NCBI GenBank assembly: GCA_021737785.1
Contig: JAIPDI010000008.1
Coordinates: 62,001-126,000, forward strand
Length of the DNA: 64,000 bases
Direction of reading: 5' to 3'
From: Deltaproteobacteria bacterium
GTDB lineage: Bacteria; Desulfobacterota; DSM-4660; Desulfatiglandales; Desulfatiglandaceae
The notes under the pieces were generated by a model. It made no database searches. It was not told the origin of the DNA and saw only the letters and a program-made list of their open reading frames with translations. Numbering within the stretch: the stretch's first letter is position 1; each line of letters begins with the position of its first letter. Positions 1 to 6,718 of the stretch are shown here, piece after piece. The position numbers were made by a program, and so were the translations under genes.

Positions 1-408
1 GCTCTGGCTGATGATCCGGTCAATGGCATGGTAGATATCCTCATCCGTTCCGTAGATGTCGATCACGTCCGGGTCATTGATAAGGATCTCCATCAGATAT
101 TGGGTCATATACAAAGAATAGGGATTCGGATGCGAGACGAGATTGCGGATGGGTGAAACAAAATATTTGAAATCAAATTCCGAGCTATTAAGGGCCATTT
201 TCAGGCCTTTGAGGATCGAATCTGAAACAGCCGTGGCATTATCGGTTTCAATAATCTTTTCCTCTAACAGGGTCTGCCGCAGCTTGTTATGAATTTCAGG
301 GAGTTTGAACCTGAAGAATCTTCCCTGCTGAAAGGCCCTCTGCTTCTCCTGCCTCTCAAGTTTATTAATCAATTTATCCTGAACTCTGCCCGAATCTCTT
401 GTATACAT
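1..408 (-). CDS. Hypothetical protein, C-terminus beyond the left edge
   Basis: An open frame of 136 codons runs from an ATG at 408 to the window edge, so the C-terminal part is missing. The gene begins 16 bases after the stop of the FmdB-like gene, with AAAAGG in the gap, so the two are probably co-transcribed. Residues 3-45 are strongly charged and rich in Lys, Arg, Gln and Glu. The later part is acidic with aliphatic residues and looks helical. No signal peptide or membrane segment is visible. I do not recognise the family. Coding is supported by the smooth codon pattern and tight spacing rather than by homology. Confidence 0.65.
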   Translation of the reverse strand, partial: MYTRDSGRVQDKLINKLERQEKQRAFQQGRFFRFKLPEIHNKLRQTLLEEKIIETDNATAVSDSILKGLKMALNSSEFDFKYFVSPIRNLVSHPNPYSLYMTQYLMEILINDPDVIDIYGTDEDIYHAIDRIISQS

Positions 409-424
409 GGAGAACCTTTTCGGC

Positions 425-733
425 CTAATCCTTGGCTTTGGAAGGCGCCGGAGCTTCCTTCTTATTCTTGGTGTCTGTCGCCGATGCGGTCTCTGATTTT
501 TTTTCTCCGTCAGAACTCTTTTCCGGGCTCTTGGCGCAGGTGGCCCCTGACTTGGAGGCATAATCAGTTACGTACCAGCCTGTCCCTTTCAGATGAAAGG
601 TGCTTTGAGAAATAACTTTCTTGACTTTGTGAGAATGACACATCTCGCACTCGGTCAGCGGCGGATCTGAAAACTTCTGCAAGACTTCCATATGACGTCC
701 GCATGCGTCACATTCATATTCGTAAATCGGCAT
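425..733 (-). CDS. FmdB-family zinc ribbon protein
   Basis: This 102-residue protein opens with MPIYEYECDACG, the hallmark of the FmdB/CxxC_CxxC_SSSS putative regulatory family. The cysteine pairs C8/C11 and C29/C32 would bind one zinc ion. The family is often annotated as regulatory, but its biochemical role is not settled. Residues past about 60 form a low-complexity tail rich in Lys, Ser, Ala and Glu, a common ending in this family. The start is set by a GGAGG-type site just upstream that lies inside the end of the preceding gene. The two genes overlap by 20 bases, suggesting translational coupling. Confidence 0.9.
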   Translation of the reverse strand: MPIYEYECDACGRHMEVLQKFSDPPLTECEMCHSHKVKKVISQSTFHLKGTGWYVTDYASKSGATCAKSPEKSSDGEKKSETASATDTKNKKEAPAPSKAKD

Positions 734-1331
734 TCCTAGTTTCCTCCTTCATGTCACTCCTGATTTGACAGATCCTGTGGCCCTGGTAAGAATCCAGAAC
801 ATAATCCAGGTGGGCCAGGGAAAATTTTTTCAATATGTCAAAGGTCAGCGAGTGCACGACCTCCTCTTCCTCGGCCCGCTCTCTATCCGTCACATCGAAT
901 CTCTGAAAAAACTTACAGAATCTGACGATATGGACCAGTTCGTGGGTGAAGATATATACCAGAAACGGCAGAAGCGCCAGATCTCTATCCCTTCTCAGTG
1001 CCCTTAGGATGAGATGGTCTTGCAGGCAAATGAAATAAAAATCGCGTGTCTTGGTCCTGGGTTCAAAATCCTTCAATACCCTTATCCCCTTACTCAGCAC
1101 GGCAAGGGCAACGCTGCTGATCTCCCTTTGGTTCAAAGAGGAGAGGGTTTTTACATCATACCCATATCTCTTGGATTGCCCGATCGACGTCTTGAAGAAA
1201 TTTCCTGTTGCATCTTCTGCAATGTCGAGGGCATCGCTTACTGTAATAAGTTCATTCCGCCTGAAATGGGCCATCTTGAAAGGCTCATGGATTGCATATA
1301 AGTCACGCAGAAAATAAGCCCTACCCCGCAT
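714..1331 (-). CDS. Putative zinc metallopeptidase-like protein with HELVH motif
   Basis: A 205-residue soluble protein. Residues 130-134 read HELVH, a perfect HExxH zinc-metallopeptidase motif, inside a hydrophobic helix (LLPFLVYIFTH). A Glu-rich stretch follows about 20 residues later (ERAEEEE) and could supply a third ligand, as in gluzincins. No signal peptide or membrane anchor is seen, so it probably acts in the cytoplasm. I cannot assign a named family or substrate. The start is uncertain: the ATG at 1331 lacks a good ribosome site, and a TTGACA at 1333-1338 would place transcription start inside the reading frame, making the ATG at 1274 (MAHFRRNEL) an alternative. Its 3' end overlaps the fmdB-like gene. 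Confidence 0.7.
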   Translation of the reverse strand: MRGRAYFLRDLYAIHEPFKMAHFRRNELITVSDALDIAEDATGNFFKTSIGQSKRYGYDVKTLSSLNQREISSVALAVLSKGIRVLKDFEPRTKTRDFYFICLQDHLILRALRRDRDLALLPFLVYIFTHELVHIVRFCKFFQRFDVTDRERAEEEEVVHSLTFDILKKFSLAHLDYVLDSYQGHRICQIRSDMKEETRNADLRI

Positions 1332-1332
1332 T

Positions 1333-1338
1333 TGTCAA
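1333..1338 (-). promoter_or_regulatory. Possible -35 element for the metallopeptidase-fmdB operon
   Basis: A perfect TTGACA hexamer on the minus strand directly downstream of the tRNA gene. It is followed 16 bases later by TATTTT, a 4/6 match to a -10 box. If active, transcription would begin within the annotated frame and favour the internal ATG at 1274. Read-through from the tRNA promoter is the alternative. Confidence 0.35.
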
Positions 1339-1358
1339 TATCTGATCGGGATTTTTAT

Positions 1359-1435
1359 TGGTGGCGGTGACTGGATTTGAACCAGTGACTCTACGGATAT
1401 GAGCCGTATGCTCTGACCAACTGAGCTACACCGCC
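1359..1435 (-). tRNA. tRNA-Met (CAU), elongator type, CCA encoded
   Basis: The 77-base gene folds as a standard cloverleaf. The acceptor stem GGCGGTG pairs with CACCGCC, followed by discriminator A and an encoded CCA. The D-arm is AGCTCAGTTGGTCAGAGC, the anticodon loop is CTCATAT with anticodon CAT, and the T-arm contains GGTTCAAATCC. The overall sequence resembles elongator tRNA-Met. Lysidine-modified tRNA-Ile(CAU) is the main alternative for a CAT anticodon, and initiator tRNA is unlikely because the first acceptor pair is a normal G-C. Confidence 0.95.
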
Positions 1436-1455
1436 TCTATATACCATAAACTTCT

Positions 1456-1483
1456 AATTTATCGAAATTTCATTTTTTGTCAA
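1456..1483 (-). promoter_or_regulatory. Sigma-70-type promoter for tRNA-Met
   Basis: A perfect -35 hexamer TTGACA (1478-1483) is separated by 16 bases from TAAATT (1456-1461), a 4/6 match to the -10 consensus. The surrounding DNA is AT-rich. The predicted transcription start lies about 10-15 bases before the tRNA 5' end, which fits a stable RNA promoter. Confidence 0.55.
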
Positions 1484-1535
1484 TCAAATAATGACAGCGG
1501 GCTTATCTGGTGCTGGAAGGGAATTGAATGGGATA

Positions 1536-1575
1536 GGATCTGGGGATTGAGGCAATACCCTCAATCCCCAGATCC
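1536..1575 (-). terminator. Perfect 17-bp stem-loop after etfA
   Basis: Two perfect 17-base arms (1536-1552 and 1559-1575) are separated by a six-base loop, beginning five bases after the etfA stop codon. No T-run follows on the minus strand, so this is either a terminator without a U tract or a 3' mRNA-stabilising hairpin. Its position between etfA and the tRNA promoter fits transcript-end function. Confidence 0.6.
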
Positions 1576-1580
1576 TTACT

Positions 1581-2564
1581 TTACATGTACTTCTTGACCT
1601 CTTCCGTCAGGGCCGGAACCACATCAAAAAGGTCGCCGACCACCCCGTAATCGGCCTTCTGAAATATGGGGGCGTCCTCATCCTTATTAATGGCCACGAT
1701 TACCTTTGAGGTGCTCATGCCCGCCAAATGCTGAATCGCCCCGGATATGCCGCACGCCACATAAAGGTTCGGCGACACCACCTTTCCAGTCTGCCCCACC
1801 TGGTCTGCATGGGGCCGCCAGCCCGCGTCCACCGCCGACCGGGAAGCACCGACGCTGGCACCGATAATAGCGGCCAATGCCTCTAAAATAGTGTAATTTT
1901 CAGGTCCCTTCATGCCGCGGCCGCCTGAGACGATCTTGTCTGCCTCTGTCAGGTCCACCTTGCCGCTTTCATCCTTAACCACATCAACGACCTTTGTCTT
2001 GAGCTCGGCATCATCAAGCGTAAAAGACGCATCCACCACCTCCGCGGATCTGGAAGGATCGGGCTCACGAATGCTCATTACCTTTGGTCTGGCAGTGGCC
2101 ATCTGGGGCCAACTGTTTTCAAAGGTCACCTTTGCGTAGGCCTTGCCCGCATAGATGGGGCGGGTGGCCACCAGATTCCCGTCTTCAACGGCGAAAGCCG
2201 TGCAGTCCTGGGCCATGGCCACGTCTAACCTGGCGGCCAATCTGCCGGCCAGATCCTTTCCCTCGACAGACGCACCCAAAAGCAATATGCCGGGTTCATT
2301 GGCCTTCACCAGCTGGGAAATAACAGAGACATACGCATCCGTTGTATAGGGGGAAAGCCTTGAATCGTCAGCCACCAGGACCTTGTCCGCTCCGTAGGGG
2401 CCGAATTCCGCGGCTTTTTCTTTGACATTGGAGCCGAGCAGCACCACTGTCAGATCCTGACCCAAGGCATCGGCCAGACGCCTCCCTTCACTGACCAGTT
2501 CGTAACTAATTTTCCGGATTTCTCCGTCCCTTTGCTCAGCAATTATCCAGACTCCCTGTGCCAT
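1581..2564 (-). CDS. etfA: Electron transfer flavoprotein subunit alpha
   Basis: The 327-residue product matches EtfA/FixB in length and sequence. The N-terminal half is the nucleotide-binding-like domain. The C-terminal half (from SGGRGMKGPENY) carries the FAD-binding signature, including GASRSAVDAGW, GQTGKVVSPNLY and CGISGAIQHLAGM. With EtfB it carries electrons between acyl-CoA dehydrogenases and a membrane or Hdr-type acceptor. The start is placed at MAQGVW because TAAGGAG lies 7 bases before it; the frame stays open 15 codons further upstream without a ribosome site. etfA follows etfB by 77 bases on the same strand. Confidence 0.96.
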   Translation of the reverse strand: MAQGVWIIAEQRDGEIRKISYELVSEGRRLADALGQDLTVVLLGSNVKEKAAEFGPYGADKVLVADDSRLSPYTTDAYVSVISQLVKANEPGILLLGASVEGKDLAGRLAARLDVAMAQDCTAFAVEDGNLVATRPIYAGKAYAKVTFENSWPQMATARPKVMSIREPDPSRSAEVVDASFTLDDAELKTKVVDVVKDESGKVDLTEADKIVSGGRGMKGPENYTILEALAAIIGASVGASRSAVDAGWRPHADQVGQTGKVVSPNLYVACGISGAIQHLAGMSTSKVIVAINKDEDAPIFQKADYGVVGDLFDVVPALTEEVKKYM

Positions 2565-2641
2565 TTTTATCTCCTTACCTGTCTGTATTGTTCCACATTC
2601 ACACATCACGCCGCAGCGACACCATGCCTCCGGTGGAAGGC

Positions 2642-3436
2642 TTAGAGGACCTTCGCCTCTTCGTGGAGTAATTTCGCCAATTGTGCAGCCTTTTCCTGCG
2701 GTGTCTCCCCTTCGATAATCTTACCCGCCTGCCTGCCGGGAGGCGGCGTCAGCTCCAGGATTTTCAGCTTTCTTGCCCCTGTTCCGAAATCGGCACTGTC
2801 CAGCCCCAGATCCGCAAGAGATTTTTCAGCGAGGGGTTTTTTCTTCGCCTTCATAATCCCGGGCAATGACGCATAACGCGGTTCGTTTAAGCCTTTTTGG
2901 GCCGTGATCAGGGCCGGAAGCGTCGATGTGATGATCAGCGTTTCCCCTTCGATGGGCCGTTCCACCTTTACCGACTTGCCGTCCTCCGCCACTTCCACCT
3001 TGACAATCAGGGAAAGCTGCGGAATGCCCAACAACTCCGCCACGGTGGCGCCGACAATGCCCAAATCGTCATCTACCGCCCGCTGTCCGGTGAAGATGAG
3101 ATCGTATTCAGTGTCTTTGACGGCCGCGGCGAGCGCCTTTGCATGGGCAAGGGAATCACTTCCTTCCAATGCCTCGTCGCTGACGAGAATCCCCTTGTCA
3201 GCGCCCATGGCCAGTGCTGTGCGTATGGATTCGGTGACCCTTTTCGGGCCGAGCCCTATCACAGTGACCTCTCCCCCATGTTTTTCCTTCAAACGCAAAG
3301 CCTCTTCTACCCCAAATTCATCATAGGGATTCATGACCCATTTGATGTCATCGGTCACAATGGACTTGCCGTCCGATCCGATCTTGATCTGGGTCTCTGT
3401 ATCCGGCACCTGTTTCAGACAAACGATAATATTCAC
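2642..3436 (-). CDS. etfB: Electron transfer flavoprotein subunit beta
   Basis: The 264-residue product starts NIIVCLKQVPDTE after the initiator, the typical EtfB N-terminus that binds AMP or, in bifurcating forms, a second FAD. Later motifs such as DLIFTGQRAVDDDLGIVG and LPALITAQKGLNEPRY are standard for the family. Initiation is at a GTG at 3436 directed by a perfect AGGAGGA site at 3441-3447; a longer frame upstream lacks such a site. The gene sits between the TetR regulator and etfA on the same strand, so the three may be one transcript. Whether this Etf bifurcates cannot be decided from the sequence alone. Confidence 0.96.
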   Translation of the reverse strand: MNIIVCLKQVPDTETQIKIGSDGKSIVTDDIKWVMNPYDEFGVEEALRLKEKHGGEVTVIGLGPKRVTESIRTALAMGADKGILVSDEALEGSDSLAHAKALAAAVKDTEYDLIFTGQRAVDDDLGIVGATVAELLGIPQLSLIVKVEVAEDGKSVKVERPIEGETLIITSTLPALITAQKGLNEPRYASLPGIMKAKKKPLAEKSLADLGLDSADFGTGARKLKILELTPPPGRQAGKIIEGETPQEKAAQLAKLLHEEAKVL

Positions 3437-3475
3437 GTGATCCTCCTTTCTCAAACCCATTAACGAATTTTTAAT

Positions 3476-3501
3476 TTGTCGACCATGGTGTGGGTCGACA
3501 A
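3476..3501. promoter_or_regulatory. Perfect 9-bp inverted repeat upstream of etfB
   Basis: TTGTCGACC (3476-3484) and GGTCGACAA (3493-3501) are exact reverse complements with an 8-base spacer, 40-65 bases before the etfB start. No T-run follows on either strand, so an operator or mRNA leader hairpin is more likely than an intrinsic terminator. It differs from the TetR operator at 4230, so another factor would be needed. Confidence 0.4.
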
Positions 3502-3597
3502 TATGATAACCCATCTCCTTTTCGCCTACGCATCATGACGCCTGAAAAATCAGCATTGTTCCGGGCATCCGGGTATACATTCTACGGGAATGCCGGC

Positions 3598-4215
3598 CTA
3601 TGCCCGGATACCCGTCGACCCGGGGCAAACGCTTATCCCGTCCAAGAAATATTCGCTGATCTGTCTGGCGACGGTTTTGATATCATATTGCCTGCGACTT
3701 GACAACACCCAACATCTGGACACCTCATCCAATGCCCCAAAAAATGCCCTCTTGGCCACATTGGGGACTATATTTTTCTTGAAAAGTCCCGATTTCTGAC
3801 CTTCCACGACGATGTCTTCTATAATGTTCAGGTATTGAATGAATTTTTCATTTTTATATTCTTTCATGAACTTGCCGCTCTGGCGCAGTTCAACCTGAAT
3901 GATCTCGGCCATGTCCTTATTATTATGGATAAGGCTCAGATGGGTCCATGCGAATTCTTCGAGCTTTTTCGCCGGATCGGTCAGGTTCACCAACCGGGAG
4001 GTCATATTATCCAGTACGGCCTGCATCTGCTCCTCGAACAGAGAGATGAGAATATCGTCCTTATTCTCAAAATAGATATAAATGGTGCCGTCCGCAACCC
4101 GGGCCTCTTTGGCAATCTCCGATATCTTGGACTGGTAGAAGCCCTTCCTGGCAAAAACCTTGGTGGCCGCTGCAATAATTCTCTGATATTTTTCGTTGTT
4201 TTTTCTCTTCGCCAT
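3598..4215 (-). CDS. TetR/AcrR-family transcriptional regulator (FadR-like)
   Basis: The 205-residue product has an N-terminal TetR helix-turn-helix (about residues 9-55: RIIAAATKVFARKGF ... DGTIYIYFENKDDIL), followed by an all-helical ligand-binding domain. Sequence and context resemble the acyl-CoA-responsive regulators that control fatty-acid oxidation genes. It is divergent from the liv operon and precedes etfBA on its own strand, so it probably controls both. A perfect inverted repeat of the type bound by such regulators lies 15 bases upstream of its start, suggesting autoregulation. The ligand is an inference. No recognisable C-terminal domain beyond the usual regulator fold is present. 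Confidence 0.9.
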   Translation of the reverse strand: MAKRKNNEKYQRIIAAATKVFARKGFYQSKISEIAKEARVADGTIYIYFENKDDILISLFEEQMQAVLDNMTSRLVNLTDPAKKLEEFAWTHLSLIHNNKDMAEIIQVELRQSGKFMKEYKNEKFIQYLNIIEDIVVEGQKSGLFKKNIVPNVAKRAFFGALDEVSRCWVLSSRRQYDIKTVARQISEYFLDGISVCPGSTGIRA

Positions 4216-4229
4216 GAGTTCACCGTTAA

Positions 4230-4247
4230 TGAATGACTATTCATTCA
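4230..4247. promoter_or_regulatory. TetR-type operator TGAATGA-N4-TCATTCA
   Basis: A perfect 7-base inverted repeat with a four-base spacer. Divergent TGAATGA-type palindromes are typical operators of FadR/AcrR-like TetR proteins of acyl-CoA metabolism. It lies between the regulator start (4215) and the divergent liv operon, placed to repress the regulator's own promoter and perhaps the transporter. Confidence 0.75.
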
Positions 4248-4595
4248 GAAATCAGATACCATTGCCCGGCCGGGCTGTCAAGCCTTTTTCTCCATCTTCC
4301 TGCAAATGCAGTGAAAAACCAGCCGGATCAGGCGCCTCAAGAGCGACGGAAATTATGGGAACTTGGATGGCAATAACTTCTTGACAAGAAAATCATAGTT
4401 GAATTAGAGTGCCTGGATACATCATCTGGAGAACACATCAAGCTGGGCAAGGATATATCCGGAACAGCGATCTGGCGGCCCAACAGCGCTCTGTCTATAA
4501 TTTATAATTCCAGAAAGAAAAGGAGGTGATCCGGTTTCGGCGTGAGGTTTTGTGGATGTAGTGAATAAACTCTTTAGTTGATAAAGGAGAGGCCC
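4248..4595. other. Divergent intergenic region with livJ leader
   Basis: 348 bases between tetR and livJ. It contains TTGACA at 4381-4386 without a good -10 at standard spacing, a consensus TATAAT at 4496-4501 without a good -35, and an extended AAAGGAGGTGATCC at 4519-4532, which is complementary to the universal 16S rRNA 3' end. The latter is followed by a nine-codon frame starting at GTG 4542 and ending in TAA. No full gene is evident. Confidence 0.5.
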
Positions 4596-5804
4596 ATGCG
4601 CAAATTACTGGTTTTGACGACTGTTTTTTTGGTTATTGCAGGATTGGTCGCAATCGGCATCCCAACTGGCGCTTTCGCAAAAGACATCAAGGCGGGGGCG
4701 GTTATTAACCTGACAGGCCCGGCATCCACGTGGGGTCAATTCCACGCCAAAGGACAACAAGACTATTTCCGGTATATCAATGAGGAGAAAGGGGGCATCG
4801 CCGGCAATAAGATCGACCTGACGGTGGTTGACCATGCCTATAAAGTCCCCGAAGCCCTTAAATTCGTAAAGAAATTCTGCACATCCGATAAAATGGATAT
4901 GATTGCCACCTGGGATGCAGGTTCCGGGATCATGGCCAAACCGATCATTCAGAAGTATAAAGTCCCCAACATCAATTATTCCACCTATCAGGGCATCCTC
5001 AAGCCTCCTGTCGATTATGCGTACCTCCCCTTTGGTAGTTATGTAATGGACTCGTACGCGGTTCTCGGATACATCAAGGCCATCCACAAAGGGAATGCGG
5101 CGCCCAAGGTGGGACTTTTGACCTATAACAACGCCTACGGAAAATCGATTCACGAACCCAGCCAGGAGTATGCCTCCAAAAACAACATAGAAATCGTTGC
5201 CGTTGAGGAATTCCCGCCCAAGAGCCTGGATCTCAAGACCGAACTCCTGAGGCTGAAAGACAAAGGGGCGGAATATATCTTCATGCAGTGCCTCCCTTCC
5301 GCCATTATCATGGCGCTTCAGTCCGCAGACCGGGTGAGTTATGACGTCCCCTTTTTCGGCACCTGGACATCGACGGATCCCGATTTCTTCAAACGGGGAG
5401 CGGGCCTTATTCGAGACCGGATGCACATGCAATTCCCGGGATGTCTGCCAGGTGACGGCACGCCGGGCATTAAAATGATTGAAGACCTGATGGCGCGGTA
5501 TAAGACCGTGGATAAATTTGACTGTTCCTACTGGGAGGGGATTGTTATCGGAGCTATCATGGCCAGGGCCTTCCAGAGGGCGCATGACAAATTGGGTAAG
5601 ATAGACAGCGAGTCCATAAATGTGGCGCTGGAGACCTTCCAAAATGAAGATTTCGGCGGATTGATCCCCAACATCACCTACACCGCCACCGACCACAGCG
5701 GTTCTTTTTCCGCCCGAATTGTTAAAATTAATGAAGATCAGACATTCAAACCGCTAACCAACTTCTGGAACCCGGAAAAGGAAAAGGTAACGATCTTAAA
5801 ATGA
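4596..5804 (+). CDS. livJ: Liv-type ABC transporter periplasmic substrate-binding protein
   Basis: The 402-residue product has a Sec signal peptide: MRKLL, a hydrophobic core to about residue 24, and an AFA-KD cleavage site with no lipobox cysteine. The mature protein begins IKAGAVINLTGPAS, typical of type I periplasmic binding proteins (Peripla_BP_6) of the branched-chain amino-acid/amide/aromatic-acid class. The start is chosen at 4596 because AAAGGAGAGG sits just upstream; a TTG 18 bases earlier is less likely. It overlaps livG by ATGA. The CoA ligase in the same operon suggests the ligand is a carboxylic acid rather than an amino acid, but that is inference. Confidence 0.9.
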   Translation: MRKLLVLTTVFLVIAGLVAIGIPTGAFAKDIKAGAVINLTGPASTWGQFHAKGQQDYFRYINEEKGGIAGNKIDLTVVDHAYKVPEALKFVKKFCTSDKMDMIATWDAGSGIMAKPIIQKYKVPNINYSTYQGILKPPVDYAYLPFGSYVMDSYAVLGYIKAIHKGNAAPKVGLLTYNNAYGKSIHEPSQEYASKNNIEIVAVEEFPPKSLDLKTELLRLKDKGAEYIFMQCLPSAIIMALQSADRVSYDVPFFGTWTSTDPDFFKRGAGLIRDRMHMQFPGCLPGDGTPGIKMIEDLMARYKTVDKFDCSYWEGIVIGAIMARAFQRAHDKLGKIDSESINVALETFQNEDFGGLIPNITYTATDHSGSFSARIVKINEDQTFKPLTNFWNPEKEKVTILK

Positions 5805-6631
5805 AAGCCTTTCGCGGTGAACCCAGTATCTTCACCTCAGCTCGGCCCGAGGAACGACGGGCCGAGCTGGAGGTGAAAGACCTGACCCTCAAGTTTGGCG
5901 GGATTACGGCGCTGACCAAGATTGATCTGAATGTCCGGAACGGCGAACTGGTATCCATTATCGGACCTAACGGCGCAGGCAAGACCAGCCTTTTAAACTG
6001 CATTACCGGCTATTACAAACCCCAGGAAGGCCATATTTCTTTTAACGGGCAGGATGTCACCCGCCTGTCCACGCATCATCTCACCCGGATCGGCATCGGT
6101 CGGACCTATCAGAACATCGAGCTTTTTCCCGGCATGACGGTGCTCTCCAACATGCTGCTGGCCAGGCACGTCCATTGCAATTATCATGTGGGAAAGGCCG
6201 CCCTCTTCCTGAAGAGCGTGCGAGAAGAAGAAGTTCGCCACCGGAAGATTCTGGAAGAACTCATCGATTTTTTGGAGATGCAGCCGATCCGGAAGCAGCT
6301 TGTCGGTTCTCTCCCGTATGGGCTGAGAAAGCGTGTTGAATTGGGCCGTGCATTGGCGCTGCAACCCAAGCTCCTGGTCCTGGATGAGCCCTTTGCAGGG
6401 ATGACCCTGGAGGAAAAGGAGGACATGGTCCGGTTTCTGATCGAATTGAATGAGGCATGGAACCAGACCATGATACTGGTGGAACATGACATGTCCATCG
6501 TCATGAGTATCTCGAAGCGGGTGGCGGTATTTGATTTCGGGGTCAAAATAGCGGAGGGATCTCCGGATTTTGTTCAAAATCATCCCCAAGTCGTTAAGGC
6601 CTATCTCGGAGATACTTCCAAAATTGAATAG
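5801..6631 (+). CDS. livG: Liv-type ABC transporter ATP-binding protein (LivG)
   Basis: The 276-residue ATPase has Walker A GPNGAGKTS, the LivG-type signature LPYGLRKRVELGRAL, Walker B LLVLDEPFAGM and an H-loop (VEHDMSIV). It starts four bases before the livJ stop (ATGA overlap), so the two are translationally coupled. About 25 N-terminal residues rich in Arg and Glu precede the domain. It pairs with LivF to energise the LivHM permease for import across the inner membrane. The ATG at 5801 is the first one available after the livJ reading frame. Confidence 0.95.
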   Translation: MKAFRGEPSIFTSARPEERRAELEVKDLTLKFGGITALTKIDLNVRNGELVSIIGPNGAGKTSLLNCITGYYKPQEGHISFNGQDVTRLSTHHLTRIGIGRTYQNIELFPGMTVLSNMLLARHVHCNYHVGKAALFLKSVREEEVRHRKILEELIDFLEMQPIRKQLVGSLPYGLRKRVELGRALALQPKLLVLDEPFAGMTLEEKEDMVRFLIELNEAWNQTMILVEHDMSIVMSISKRVAVFDFGVKIAEGSPDFVQNHPQVVKAYLGDTSKIE

Positions 6632-6718
6632 GCGCAGCCACATAAACACCTCACCGGAATTGCGAACTTATGGATCAAGTAATTCAGGGATCGAGGGATT
6701 AATGGTATCGGGAAAAGG

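Noticed and set aside
4470-4501. Sigma-54 promoter for livJ
   Set aside because: TGGCGG at 4473 lacks the required GC/TGC spacing of a -24/-12 promoter.
4605-5696. Open frame of 363 codons antisense to livJ
   Set aside because: LivJ is well matched with signal peptide and operon overlap, so the antisense frame is a shadow.
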